This document shows positions 36,739 to 47,905 of a stretch of DNA of 64,000 bases, in pieces. Positions within the stretch are counted from its first letter, which is position 1, and each line of letters starts with the position of its first letter. Source of the DNA: Erythroxylum novogranatense (lineage: Eukaryota > Streptophyta > Magnoliopsida > Malpighiales > Erythroxylaceae); assembly GCA_029891385.1 (NCBI GenBank), contig CM057231.1, positions 18,510,300 to 18,574,299 on the forward strand, read 5' to 3'. A program made the translations under genes and the position numbers. A model generated the notes under the pieces. It did no database searches and was not told where the DNA came from. It worked only from the letters and a program-made list of their open reading frames with translations.

Positions 36739-39700
36739 TGTAACATCCCGTTACTGTCAGTAAGGGTATTATGGTAATACTGGGACTGACTGATAGGTTG
36801 TACTGTATTTACTAACTGGGCATGCTACTAGCCTCTAATTATAGAGGAACAGGTCTACTGCATATGTATAGTCATTTATTCATAGGTACATGCATTTATG
36901 ATTTTTCGGTATTTCATTGTGAATTGGAATTGACTGAATTGACTGGTATGTGAATTGATCGACTTGTGAACTGACTGGAACTGACTGGAAATATGATTGA
37001 GTGAGAAATTAGGAGTTACTGGGTTCAAACAACTGATTTGGAACTGTTTGCGAGTGATTGGAAATTTATAGAGGCTTATAGAAAATTTTTGAGAAATTCG
37101 GTAGAAAATACTCGGACCGAAAATTTTGAAGTAACAGACTGATTGACCGTATATTACTGAAAGAACTGTCCAATGGTAATGGAAAAACTAAAAGTTTATG
37201 ATAGGAAATAAATATGTTGAGCCATGGAAAATTTGAAACTAAAATTGGACTGATTCGAGACTTAAGCCTATAAATAGTAGGGTTGGAAATTGGGGAAAAA
37301 TAACCTAAGGCATTATCGCTTTCTCCTTCTTCTTTCGACGGTGATCTTCGATTCCTCCATAGGTGAGGATTCTTTGATCTTTCTCTATGGTTTTCATCTC
37401 ATTGTGCTAAGCTAAGCGATTTATTGTGATTGATGAAGGATTGAGAGGTTTGAGAGTGTTAATCGGTGATTGGGGAAGATTTTAGGGTTTACGGAAGTTG
37501 TGGATCGATTCATCGATTGGTAAGTTTTTATTGGCTTTAATGTTGTTATCACTGGTTATTTGAGCAGTTATGGCATTTATGGGGTTAGATTGAGTGGTTA
37601 GGGTGTTTAATGGAGGTTATTAATAGCATTAATGGCGGAAAATCGCTCGGAGAAGACGATCTGGTCTTCGACGTCATGACGAGCATAAAGTGGTAGGGCT
37701 TCGTCATGACGAATAAATTGAATTTAAATAAATGTGTTAGTCGCGGAGAGCTTGTGTAGATGACGCTTCTAGTGAAAAAATTGGTGCGTCATGGCGAGCC
37801 TTTGGCGTCTTGTAGGCGAGGGAGTGTTCGCCCGTGAAACGATTTATACGTCATGCGAACGGCCATGACGTCATGCTTAACGACGAGGTCACGACGAGGA
37901 TGGATTTTCTGATTGGATGATTCTTTGGGTTATTGGGCATATCTTTGTCAGGACCTCCAATTGAGATAATTCCGTTCGTTCTGAAATAGGAAAAGAGGTC
38001 TATAGTGAGAATAATTATAGAATTAGATTTGATTTAATTGGTACTGAATTATAGAGATTGAGGTCAATTGTGATTCATAGTGTGACCTAAGTGTCACAAC
38101 TTGAGACTATTGGAGTTTTAATTGAGATTGCAATAGAGGTTTTGACCCAATGGATAGGAAATTGTTATAGGAAGTATGAATACAGAAATTGGACCGGATC
38201 ATAGATCGGATCAATTATTGTCGAGCAATTGAGTAAGAAAGTGGAATTGGGCTTAAGGTATCGAAATTGGGATTTAGCACCGAAAATCGTGAGCACGCAT
38301 TGTACATCATTTGACCGAGACATATGCATTCTTGCATCGCTTAATTGGGCAATTAGTAATGGGTTGTACTTTCTTCGTTATAAGGGCGCCGTTGGATCAT
38401 CGCTCCACGGACATTTTGGGACTTCGTGCAATAGCTCGGAAGTTACAAGTGAGTAACCTAGTTGGTTTCTCAAATTCTTGATTGTCTAAATGCTCACTGT
38501 ATGAATTACTAAAATGAATGTGATTGAATTGTATGCTTTTACTGTACTGAACGGGACTGCTACATGACACTGTAAATTGCATGATTATTGAAATATACAT
38601 GATCAAACTGTATGTTCTCACTGTATTGAAATTTGACTCTTCGTATGACCACCAAATGTATGAGTGAACTATATTATTACTGAAAAGAGTACGATTGAAG
38701 TGTGTGCGTTTACTGTATTGAATTGGATTACTGAATGACACTGAGAACTGAACACTACTGGGCTTTTATAGCCACATTCTCAACCATCAACATCGCATTG
38801 CATGCATAAATGCATGATCAGATAATGGAATGTGACCCAAGTTGCGATTATTACTGACCGGGTCTCGAGCCCGAGGGGAGTTGTCCCTAACACCGTCTCG
38901 ACATCAAAAGAGCTTTAAGCTCAATATCATTCTTGAATTGAGGATGCCGCGGTAACACCCGCAAACACACGCCGCAGTAACACTGCAAACACCTACGGGT
39001 GGGGTGTGGGTCCTGAATGGAAAGGAATTAGTGCATACCCGTAGGGCTCTCCTATCCCTATCGACGCGTGGAAAGTAGTGCATACCCGAGGGCTCTCCTA
39101 CTTCTAAGACGCAGCCATCCTTGAACACCGATCGAGCACTTGGGCATAACATCAATAATCGTAAAGAGTCTCATATGCATTGCATGCTATATTGAATGTC
39201 CGAAATGACCGTATGATTACTTGTGAATGACCGTGGATGTTTCATCGCAAATTATTATGAATGAATGACCAATTGTGGCAATGACTGATTGCATGTTGAC
39301 ATGATTTATCAGAAATCGCTAGATAATATCGCGAACCGTGATGTGACATCAGAATTGTTATGTATGATTACCATAGATCGTTAATAGACTATCGCGAATC
39401 GTGAGGCCATACTGTAATCTACGGTGTGATGGTATCGTAATTGGTTATCACCGTGAATTGTATATATCAGAATCGCTATCATCCGTAAATCGTTATATAG
39501 TGTTGTACAATGTTATACGATCTCGTTAATTGACTACTACTTTGTCTTTGTGCTATACTCGAACGCGTAATGCATGATTTGAGTGAACCATCGATGATGG
39601 TTTCTCATTGAGTTCGCAAACTCACCTAACATTGCAACTATTTTTCGTGGATTGAAGAGTACCCGTCCGAATTTAACGGGAGTATGTTTCTTTGCATTGG

Positions 39701-39967
39701 AGTCGGAGACTAGGGTCGGGATCGATTAGCGTATGCATAAGTGTCTTTCCGAGTTGTGTGTGTAAATGAATAATTCCGCTTTCTACTAAATTGAACTGCT
39801 ATTTTATAGGGCCCCAGTGATAATTGTATAAGTGAAATGTGATTACTGAAATTGTGTATTGAGTTTTGTACTGAAATTGACTGCTGTAGCCTACCATTCT
39901 CGTGTGGCGTGGACTCGGATATCATCCACGATATCAGGTTCGGGTCCTGCGGGGTTGGGATGCTACA
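36739..39967 (+). repeat. Gypsy-E LTR 3 (3,229 bp)
   Basis: Third LTR of the array, ending GGGATGCTACA before the right cataa duplication. At 39641-39650 the acceptor-like CAG found in LTR 1 reads CG. Confidence 0.95.
37268..37277 (+). promoter_or_regulatory. TATA box, Gypsy-E LTR 3
   Basis: CTATAAATAG at the position conserved in LTRs 1 and 2. Confidence 0.6.
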
Positions 39968-40825
39968 CATAACCATTTGGCTTATACAATATCATCTTCT
40001 TATTGTTACGTATCTCTTTATTATCCTCAAACAATCTATGATAGGGCATTCACAGTCCCCAAAACACGACAAAATCATTGTTACAACTCCACTGTATCTC
40101 TATCTATGTACCCATTCATTTATCATTTCTGTGTCTATATACATCTTTTCAACCAATTCAGAATTTCCCGATACACAATCAGTAGAAATTGTCAGTCCGT
40201 CTTTTTCCTTTCCGATTTTATCATACCGATTTCCAAACTCTTAGCACAATATTCGCATACCCATTTCAGTCTCAAGCTTATGTGCTCAAGATAATAACCG
40301 TTTCACGAGTTCTTTTCAGATTATCCGTACACTTTTGTCTCACCATTTCCACTTTTTCTTACCTACTAGGCACTTTGCTCTTTCGCCTTCTTTGAGACCG
40401 CATAATACAATATTGATCTTATGACAATCTCGCTATCTTCATCTACCTATGATATCTCGCGATATCAAACACAAATGCAAATGAATCAATATCACTGATC
40501 GGACCATCTACGCTTTTACTCGGTTCAATGTTTCCCGCCATCGTATCTACAATGTAACTTCATCATCCGGACTTTTAATCTCACTTAGGCCTATAACCAA
40601 GATACTTCTCATATCTCTAGTGGACCTCTCCAGTTCTAGATATATTCATTTTCATCACCATAATATTGCCATTTTAATCCGGAATTCATTAATATTACTT
40701 CTTTCCTTAACTGCCTCAGCCAACACACCATTCTAACCACAAGACAATATCAATCTCCTTATCCATTTTCCTTTTCCTTTCCTAATTGCTTATACACTTT
40801 TAGGGGTTCACCCTCTAACACAGTC
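39968..40825 (-). other. Gypsy-C internal region, right part
   Basis: Continuation of the Gypsy-C interior after Gypsy-E (first five bases are the duplicated cataa). No domain is seen, and the open frames of 130 aa that start inside the E LTR are chance. On the minus strand this should carry the primer site just inside the 5' LTR, but no TGGTATCAGAGC is present, so the end of the region is deleted or badly decayed. Confidence 0.65.
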
Positions 40826-43456
40826 TCACTTTTTTTTTCACTTAAAGCCATTGATTCCATCGTTAAGCGCAAGCAAAAAAGAAGTAACTAACACCCATGT
40901 TCATAATAAACCAGCTTCAGCTTATTACACATCCAAGAATAATTTACAATCACCAATGAGTAAAACATTAAAACCACAATGGGCTCAAGAGAAATACAAA
41001 GCATTGTTATACAAATGATTACGGAACACAATTTGATAAGACACTAATGCGCATACGATCGATCCCGACCTCTATCCTTCACTTATCAACAGTAGACATA
41101 CTCCCGCGTCGAACGGGGTACTCTTCAAGACCTGAAAAATAGGTGCAAATTTTGGGTGAGTTTTGTGAACTCAATGAGAAACCATCATCGATGGTTCACT
41201 CAAATTATGCATTACGCAAATTGCGTACAGCACGGCACAGTAATATTCAATTTAACGGTATTATATAGCAATTTACGAGTCTATAATAGTTTACTAGATC
41301 GGAATAATTTACAATAGCACGTAGCAGCTCACGATATCACATCACAATTTACAAGAAATCATGGCATCACGCAGCTTCGATGTCGTCACACATTTTTGCA
41401 ATTCAATCACCATGTATATAATGCATATGAGACTCTTTCCGCTTATTCATGACAGTGCCCAAGTGCTCGATCGGTGTTCAGATGGGGACGCGTCAAGGAT
41501 TTCTCCTGGGCTCGAGGCGGTCAAGACAATGTTCGAGCTCGAGGCTTTTTCAATGATAATAGCACTTGGGTCACATGTCCATTATCCGATCATGCATTTA
41601 TGCATGCAATGCGATGTTCATAATTCAAGTATGGCTATAAAAGCCCAAGATTGTGATTCTCAAGAACATACAAGAACTCACCAATCAATAATCCAATCCA
41701 AAGACAAGAGAAACATGTCATTTGATCACGTACATTTCAAACATTTCAGTAATCATGCAATTTCACAATCCAATCTGGTGAAGCATACCATCCGATTATG
41801 TATATTTTGATAAACATACGCTTCCCATTTGGCAAGTAAATTCACGTTGAGCATTTAAACAGTCAGGAATTTGAGAAACCAACTAAGTTACTCACCTGTA
41901 CTTTCGAGCTAAATCTGGAAGTCTCAGTGACGTCGGTGGTCCGACACTCCCAGTGTGACTCTATAATAGTGACAGTATGTAAACATTATCAATTGTTCAT
42001 TCAGAACTATTTCAGAATGTACATGTGACACTTAGAAGGTGCACAATGCATGTTCATGATATTCCCGGCCTTAATCCAATTTTTTTCCAACAATAAAATT
42101 CGTAGAAAAATTAGAAATTCAATGGCGCTGACGGCGCTCAATTTGGACCTCTATAGGTCCTCAATTAAATAAAACAGTAATTAAACAGACCTTTACCTGG
42201 ACCCACGTCAATTTCCCGTCTGAAAATCCCGAATCTCTCAGAAAATAAAATTCAATGTTCTATGAATTCGATGCCTCAAGAATCAGGTCAATCGGACGTC
42301 GAACGGAAAAGTTATTGACAAAAGAATCACCAAATACCAAAAATCAAATAATAATAAAAATAATATACATATTGCACCTGCCCTCGCGGGGGCGAGACGT
42401 CGCCCTCGCGAGGCTGACTCATCTTGCCTCGTCGCGAGGTTCTACCTCACTTCCTTCCCTTTTTCTTCTATTTCCCATCCAAATTTCCAACAACAATAAT
42501 TCTTAGCACACAAATCGGAAAAATACAAACCGTAGCTTGTTGGAAAGATCATGAAAGGCTCTACCATTCCCATGAAGACCATAAAATCAAGTTCACCCTA
42601 AGGGTGTCAAATATCCCATCAAAGCTACCGCTCACTCAAAACCTCTCAAAGCAAAGCAAGAGAGTTCCTAACCAAAGGCAAGATTTTGCAAATTCAATAA
42701 CTTCTCATTTCCTTAGTCAAAACTTACAGAATAAATATGCTCATGAAGATCACAATGTGATCTACAACTTCCATGAACAGTCTAAATTCAAATTCAATAG
42801 CTATCTAGGTTAAACAATTCAAGTGAAGGCTACGCTTCGAAAGTACTCAAATTGGACAAGGGGTTTTCAAACAGTATAACTCCTTGTACAAATGTCGAAA
42901 AATTGCATACTTTACACCCATGAAAAGATAAAACACAGTACTACACTTCTCATGAAGGGCTCAGAATCAAATTCCATCATTAACCAATTCAAAACAGTCC
43001 TCCAAGTTACTGCCTGCTCAAAGATCCATAACCTAACTTCAGTCCAACCTTTGCAAAATCATAAGTCCCAACTCTGACCTCTAAAAATTACATGCCATAT
43101 CTCATTTTCAAGATAATTTCTTCCTCTGCAACTTTTCAGAAGATCACTCACACCAATTCAGTCCACAAAAAATGGCTAAATAACCTGAAAAATTCTCATA
43201 AATCCCCAAAAATATAAAACACTCAATGGCGCAATCCGAATAATTTTTCAAATACCAGAACCATATTAATCACAGTAAAACTATATTAGGCACAAAAACT
43301 GGGAATTATCATGAATGCATATACAGTAATTCCATGTGCACAATTGATACTGTGTAGCAATCCTATTATGCATGAACAGTACTAATTATTCCCTATCAAT
43401 CTCATCCTATGACAAATTTCCTATTTTACCCTTCCAGTAGGGGGTGGGATGTTACA
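40826..43456 (-). repeat. Gypsy-C 5' LTR, truncated and internally deleted
   Basis: Homologous to 19358-23357 from about 19465 onward (start with AAGCCATTGATTCCA). The first 110 bp or so of the partner has no match. At about 43178 sequence matching 21760 jumps to sequence matching 23085, a deletion of roughly 1.3 kb that removes the donor-like site and TATA region. Conversely about 40 bp of CG-rich DNA at 42377-42416 is absent from the partner. The end is GGGATGTTACA followed by tttat. Confidence 0.88.
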
Positions 43457-43632
43457 TTTATTACATGCCAATGATTGTAAAGAACATGATTTCTGTTTTT
43501 TGTCTAATAAAATCTGGTTATTCCTTATATTTTGAAAAGGTTGTTTCAATATATGATAATAAGGATTTTATTTGTGATGCGATAACTAAACAGGGATTGT
43601 TTTTTATAGAACCTATGAAAGGCTCACTAAAC
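43457..43632 (+). pseudogene. pol: Copia-B protease to pre-integrase piece between two insertions
   Basis: Short coding island of Copia-B lying between Gypsy-C and Copia-D. It continues the frame left at 19357 and continues in turn at 53291. The text (YYMPMIVKNMISVFCLIKSG) is the usual Copia segment linking protease to the pre-integrase zinc region. No stop is present inside it. Its first and last five bases (tttat, taaac) are the target duplications of the two neighbours. Confidence 0.92.
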
Positions 43633-45558
43633 TGTAAGTGGTAAGTCGACTTGTACCATGTGTAAGTCGACTTATGCTTGCTCGGTACCGATAAGTCGAC
43701 TTGTACATTGGATAAGTCGACTTATTCAAGGAATACATAGTTTATTTGTGCCTAAAGGCAATCCCTTTAGCGCGTTTTATTCACGGTCGTATCGGTCGAA
43801 TGAATAAATAAAGAAAAGGCATAATTCATTAATTTGATGTTCATGAACATTGTTTATGAATTGATTGGATCTTTAATCAAATTAATGAAGTCCATGATAT
43901 ATGACATAGCATGAAGGAAATTATGATGTGATCATACTATCGAGATTCCTATCATGTGCAATTATGTCAAGATCTAAATTCTCCTAGTCATAGGATTAAT
44001 GAGACCGACATCATTAATCCCACGCATTAGCATATGTCATACTCCTTGATTGGATCAAGCGGTGGATCTCGAAAACGTAAATATGAGATATTTAGAGTTG
44101 ACATATGGATGCTTACTAGTAGTAGTAAGTTCATTGGATGACTGTCATGAGATCATCACATGGATATCTTATCTAAGTGTCGTGATAATCTCATCATAGC
44201 AATGGTGCAAGTATCCTTAGACTTGAGGTACTCGAGGCTATCTTGAATCTTGATCCGTGCTGACTCCATTCCTTGTTGCCTTCCAAAGGTAACTCATAGG
44301 GGTGGTGCTTGGAGTGCGCTTTGAGGTATTCAAGATAATTGAGTAGCCAATAAAGGATTCACCACTTACGGATTAGCGTAAGAGATACCCATGGCCTCTT
44401 GTCGGGATCATTACTAAAATCTCGGCGAGTGAATATGTCATGAAGAGTGTCTTCATGGACATATAGAGTAATGAGTCTGTGACGAGAACTATTATCACTG
44501 GGCTGGACTTGGTCTAGTAAGAGTTGACACTTTGACCATACTCATAACCAAGTGGGGTATAGGATGGTGAAAGGACGAATTGCACAAGAATTGTTACATG
44601 GAAGGGTTCGTGATCCGGTTCGTGATGAATACATCAAACCGATTACTTTCCGGTCAATTAGGGTCATGATGTGTTGCTAGATACCGCTCATGACTTGCTC
44701 AGATTAATTGTTAATCTAAGTGGCCAACATAACCGGAACCTAAAGGGTCACACGCATAAGAGTGTTTCAGAGAATCTGTAAAATAGTAATTGGACAGAGT
44801 TCCAATTATGGAGAGCATTCGGATTAAATGGATCCCGATGGGATTGGGATATGTCCCATGAGATCGCGACATCAATATTGCTAAGAAAGGTTTCCTGAGT
44901 TGTTTGAAAGATCGGGGCGATGGTCGGTAGGACCAATTCCAGCTTTATTTGGACTGCTTAAGCAATTATATATATTAATTAATTAAGTAAATAATTAATT
45001 AATATAAATAAATATAAGCCCATCTTCGTTGGAATGGGAGAAAGAAGAGATAAACCTTTGAAAAGTCAAAGGTTGATTACTTTATTCATTAAAGAATGAA
45101 TGGTCATTATCCATCCACTTGTAAGCCTTATATGGTTGCTCTTTAAAGTGTTAAAAGCACACCATTTTAAGGGTTTTTAGGGTTATGGCCGAATGATGAT
45201 CGTGGGTTTAGGGTTAGAAGAAAAGAGAATAAAGGTTATTTTCATTCTTCTTCCTTAAGGCATCATCGTTCCATCTCTTCCTCTCCAAGGGTTCAACGTC
45301 TGATCTCAAGCTCTTCAGGACAGAGGTAGGCTCTAGCAGGCTTTAATCTGTTCTAGCAATTCCCGGGTCAAAGGGGTTTGACTCGGTTAGGTTTTCTGAT
45401 CTCTGCGTGGATACCTTTAGAGATAGTCTCTATTGGCTATTCAGGTTTGAGGTCTTCATACCGACACCTGGATCCTGGGTTTCGGGAAAGTCCCGGGAAC
45501 AAAAATTTTTGTTTTCCGCTGCCAGTACATGTGATGTACCTCCCGGGATTTTCCTACA
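43633..45558 (+). repeat. Copia-D 5' LTR (1,926 bp)
   Basis: TGTAAGTGG...TTCCTACA. Four AAGTCGACTT copies lie within the first 90 bp. Aligns with 51376-53290, with differences concentrated near CAG/CTG triplets. Confidence 0.95.
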
Positions 45559-45559
45559 G

Positions 45560-45572
45560 TGGTATCAGAGCG
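45560..45572 (+). promoter_or_regulatory. Copia-D primer binding site (tRNA-iMet)
   Basis: TGGTATCAGAGCG one base after the LTR, complementary to initiator tRNA-Met. Confidence 0.93.
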
Positions 45573-47905
45573 TCTGGTGTCGTGTATGAAGCTAAAACCG
45601 AAGCTAGATCAGAAACCCTAAGTGCTGTTGATGTTGACGCATGCATACTGCCTGATTTTCGAATTTATATTGTGATATATTTTTCAAAAAAATTTTGCCC
45701 AGAATAGTTCATAACATGTTAGAGAATATGTCTATGAATTTTCAGAATTTATTTATTTGATTTGATATAGTTTTGCTAATTAATTCCCTAAGGTTACAGA
45801 TGCTGTTTTGTGAAACGATTCTGGAACAGGCATGAATATAAAATCGAAAATAAATTCTAGAAAAATGTTTTTTCAGATTTTACTTCACCTACATGTCTCT
45901 AAGATGTTGGTGAATGTCTGTGAGCATGGAAATTGGATTTCAAGGTGATTGGATATTTATTTTCGATTTTATTCTATGCTGTTGGGAATTGCTGTGTTGA
46001 TAAACACAGAATTGGAATCGGTTTTGTTATTTTGGTTGACTGAGTTTTTGATGGCCTAAAATCCTGAAAAAATTCAGGTAGCATGTTCAGAACATTTAGT
46101 AACCTATATAATTTTCTCAGAATTTATTGAAATTGTTTCATTGATCATTTCAAGCAATGTACAGAACTGGACAGTTTTGGTGAAAATTGTTGGGACTGTT
46201 TTGCTTGGCTTGATTGAGTTTGCTTTTTCAATTCCAATGCCTTGCAGCATTTTTAATGTGATTAAAAATGTGTTATCTTGATGTAGTATGATTTCCAAAT
46301 TGAATTGCTTGAAGTTGTTTTTTCCAAGAATTTTTGAATGCCGAATTGGTCACATTTGTGTCTCGTTAGTATATTTCATTTTCTTGCTTGTTTTGGCCGT
46401 CACAAATTTTGTGACAAGTGCTGGAGTAGTTTTGAGAGTGTATACACTAGCTTGAGATGCTTAGGATGATAATTTGGGTGTTCCTAAATTGTTTGGAAAT
46501 GAATGAGTTTTGACTCATTTCAAGCTTTTCATATAGTTTGACTATTTAAGACTTTCATGGTTCAATGAATTGTTCATTGATACATCAAATTTATCAGATA
46601 TTACCTTAGGTATGTAGGTGTTGTGAATTGTAATTGCAATGATTGAGGTATTAGCCGATTAGAAAGTATAGCAATTCTTTTTGGATAAGTCGACTTGTTT
46701 TATACATAAGTCGACTTGTTGAAAGTTCTGCGTAAGCCGACTTGTATTGTACATAAGTCGACTTGTTCAAAGATTCGGATAAGTCGACTTGTATTGTACA
46801 TAAGTCGACTTGTTCAAAGTTTTCGCATAAGTGGACTTTATATTAGACAAGTCGACTTGTGTGTGAAGCGAGAGCATAAATCGACTTATATCGAGACAGT
46901 CGACTTGTGTGTGGCGATGGCTTAAGGCGACTTGCATTTGATGTAAGGCGACTTATGACATCTCTAGTTGGATGATGGATGATTATAAGGATTGATTCAA
47001 TGTGATTGATGACACCTAAATCATTCCATATAGTCCTAGTGACTATGATCCTTGACTTGAGTCTAGAGTTTCTAAATCCTCCTCGGTATATGAAAACTAA
47101 CGCCTTCCATTAATATGGTAAGAACCGAGTTCTTATAGGGATGGGTTGTTGGGTAAACCCAAGCTCACTCTATCTGGATATGTTCAAACCATGAAAATAT
47201 GATTTTCTGATTAATGGGTTGGTTTTCACCGAAGCGTTAGTTTGTTGAGTAAACTCAAGGTCAACGTGGACGAGAGGTGAAATTGGGTAGCATATATCGG
47301 ATGTATGCGCATCAAAGAGTTGATACCCGATGTAAGTGCACACATCAACAAGTTGATAGCACCGATCGATAGTTGTGTCTAAGATGTAATTGGTATATCG
47401 ATACCTCCCGAGACTTAAGGTGGCTTGTTGGGTAAACCCAAGGTCATTCTCAAAGTCGGTTATCGATGATGCAATTGGTATGACCGATACCTACCGATTA
47501 ACCTAAGTTGTGGCTTGTTGGGTAAACCCAAGGTTACTCTTAGCAATGTCGGATATCGACCCACTAGGACATTATGTCACTTTGTTTCTCTGGATTAAGT
47601 AAAGAGGGTTATGGATTCTAGGAAACTAGTGGGAGCCATATGCATATCATGCAAGTCCTTATGATCATGCAGCATATCTATTCTATCATTCCTTCTCTTT
47701 ATCGCGTTTTGGTTGATTGAAGAAGTCTTTCGATGTGAATTAATGCTCTCCTTTCGGACCGATTTTCTTGATTGGCTAAGGACTCGAGAATTGTTCTCGG
47801 ATCGAGGAACAGGGATATGTCTAGATGTTCCACTTCCGGATGCACTGCGCCGTCGATGCTTGATAAGGATCGAAAGCATATCGTAAGCATCTAAAGGACG
47901 ATGAT
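45573..47905 (+). other. Copia-D long leader
   Basis: About 2.3 kb without a recognised protein. The middle holds the palindromic array listed separately. The stretch 47000-47600 contains several copies of a GGTTGTTGGGTAAACCCAAG-like phrase (near 47146, 47244, 47424 and 47512), an imperfect dispersed repeat. Confidence 0.65.
46684..46955. repeat. Array of the palindrome AAGTCGACTT
   Basis: Twelve exact or one- to two-base variant copies of AAGTCGACTT start near 46687, 46707, 46733, 46755, 46780, 46802, 46829, 46849, 46878, 46897, 46924 and 46944, 20-29 bp apart and usually followed by TG. Four more copies stand at the start of each Copia-D LTR. Confidence 0.92.

Larger units (their letters stand above)
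25704..39967 (+). mobile_element. Gypsy-E: tandem three-LTR non-autonomous Gypsy array
   Basis: Three LTRs (25704-28978, 31243-34492, 36739-39967) alternate with two internal regions (28979-31242, 34493-36738), 14.3 kb in all, all plus strand. A single duplication, cataa, brackets the whole array. Each internal region starts with a tRNA-Met primer site and ends with a polypurine tract, so both are complete units. Neither encodes a recognisable protein, which makes this a LARD-like element (large retrotransposon derivative). It is a relative of Gypsy-F, sharing LTR ends, TATA context and the 3' half of the interior. Unequal recombination between copies is the likeliest origin. Confidence 0.93.
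19358..43456 (-). mobile_element. Gypsy-C: non-autonomous Ty3/Gypsy element carrying Gypsy-E
   Basis: LTRs at 19358-23357 and about 40826-43456 flank an internal region of 23358-25703 and 39973-40825. Perfect duplication tttat at both borders. Without Gypsy-E it is about 9.8 kb. Orientation is set by the polypurine tract at 23358 and by LTR homology to F and E. No gag, protease or pol domain is visible. The high-coordinate (5') LTR has lost its last 110 bp or so, the primer site beside it, and about 1.3 kb internally, so the copy is dead. Confidence 0.88.

Noticed and set aside
39852..40294. Two overlapping 130 aa open frames on the plus strand
   Set aside because: They start in Gypsy-E LTR 3 and run over the insertion joint into Gypsy-C interior; there is no domain and the equivalent LTR 1 and 2 positions continue differently.
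42424..42813. 129 aa open frame in the Gypsy-C 5' LTR
   Set aside because: It runs antisense to the element, and the partner LTR has a shifted and shorter frame, so it is not conserved as protein.
46716..46925. 69 aa repetitive open frame
   Set aside because: It is only the translation of the AAGTCGACTT array.
46684..46955. CRISPR-like array
   Set aside because: The repeat is a 10 bp palindrome with short uneven spacing in a plant transposon leader; no cas gene and no prokaryotic context.
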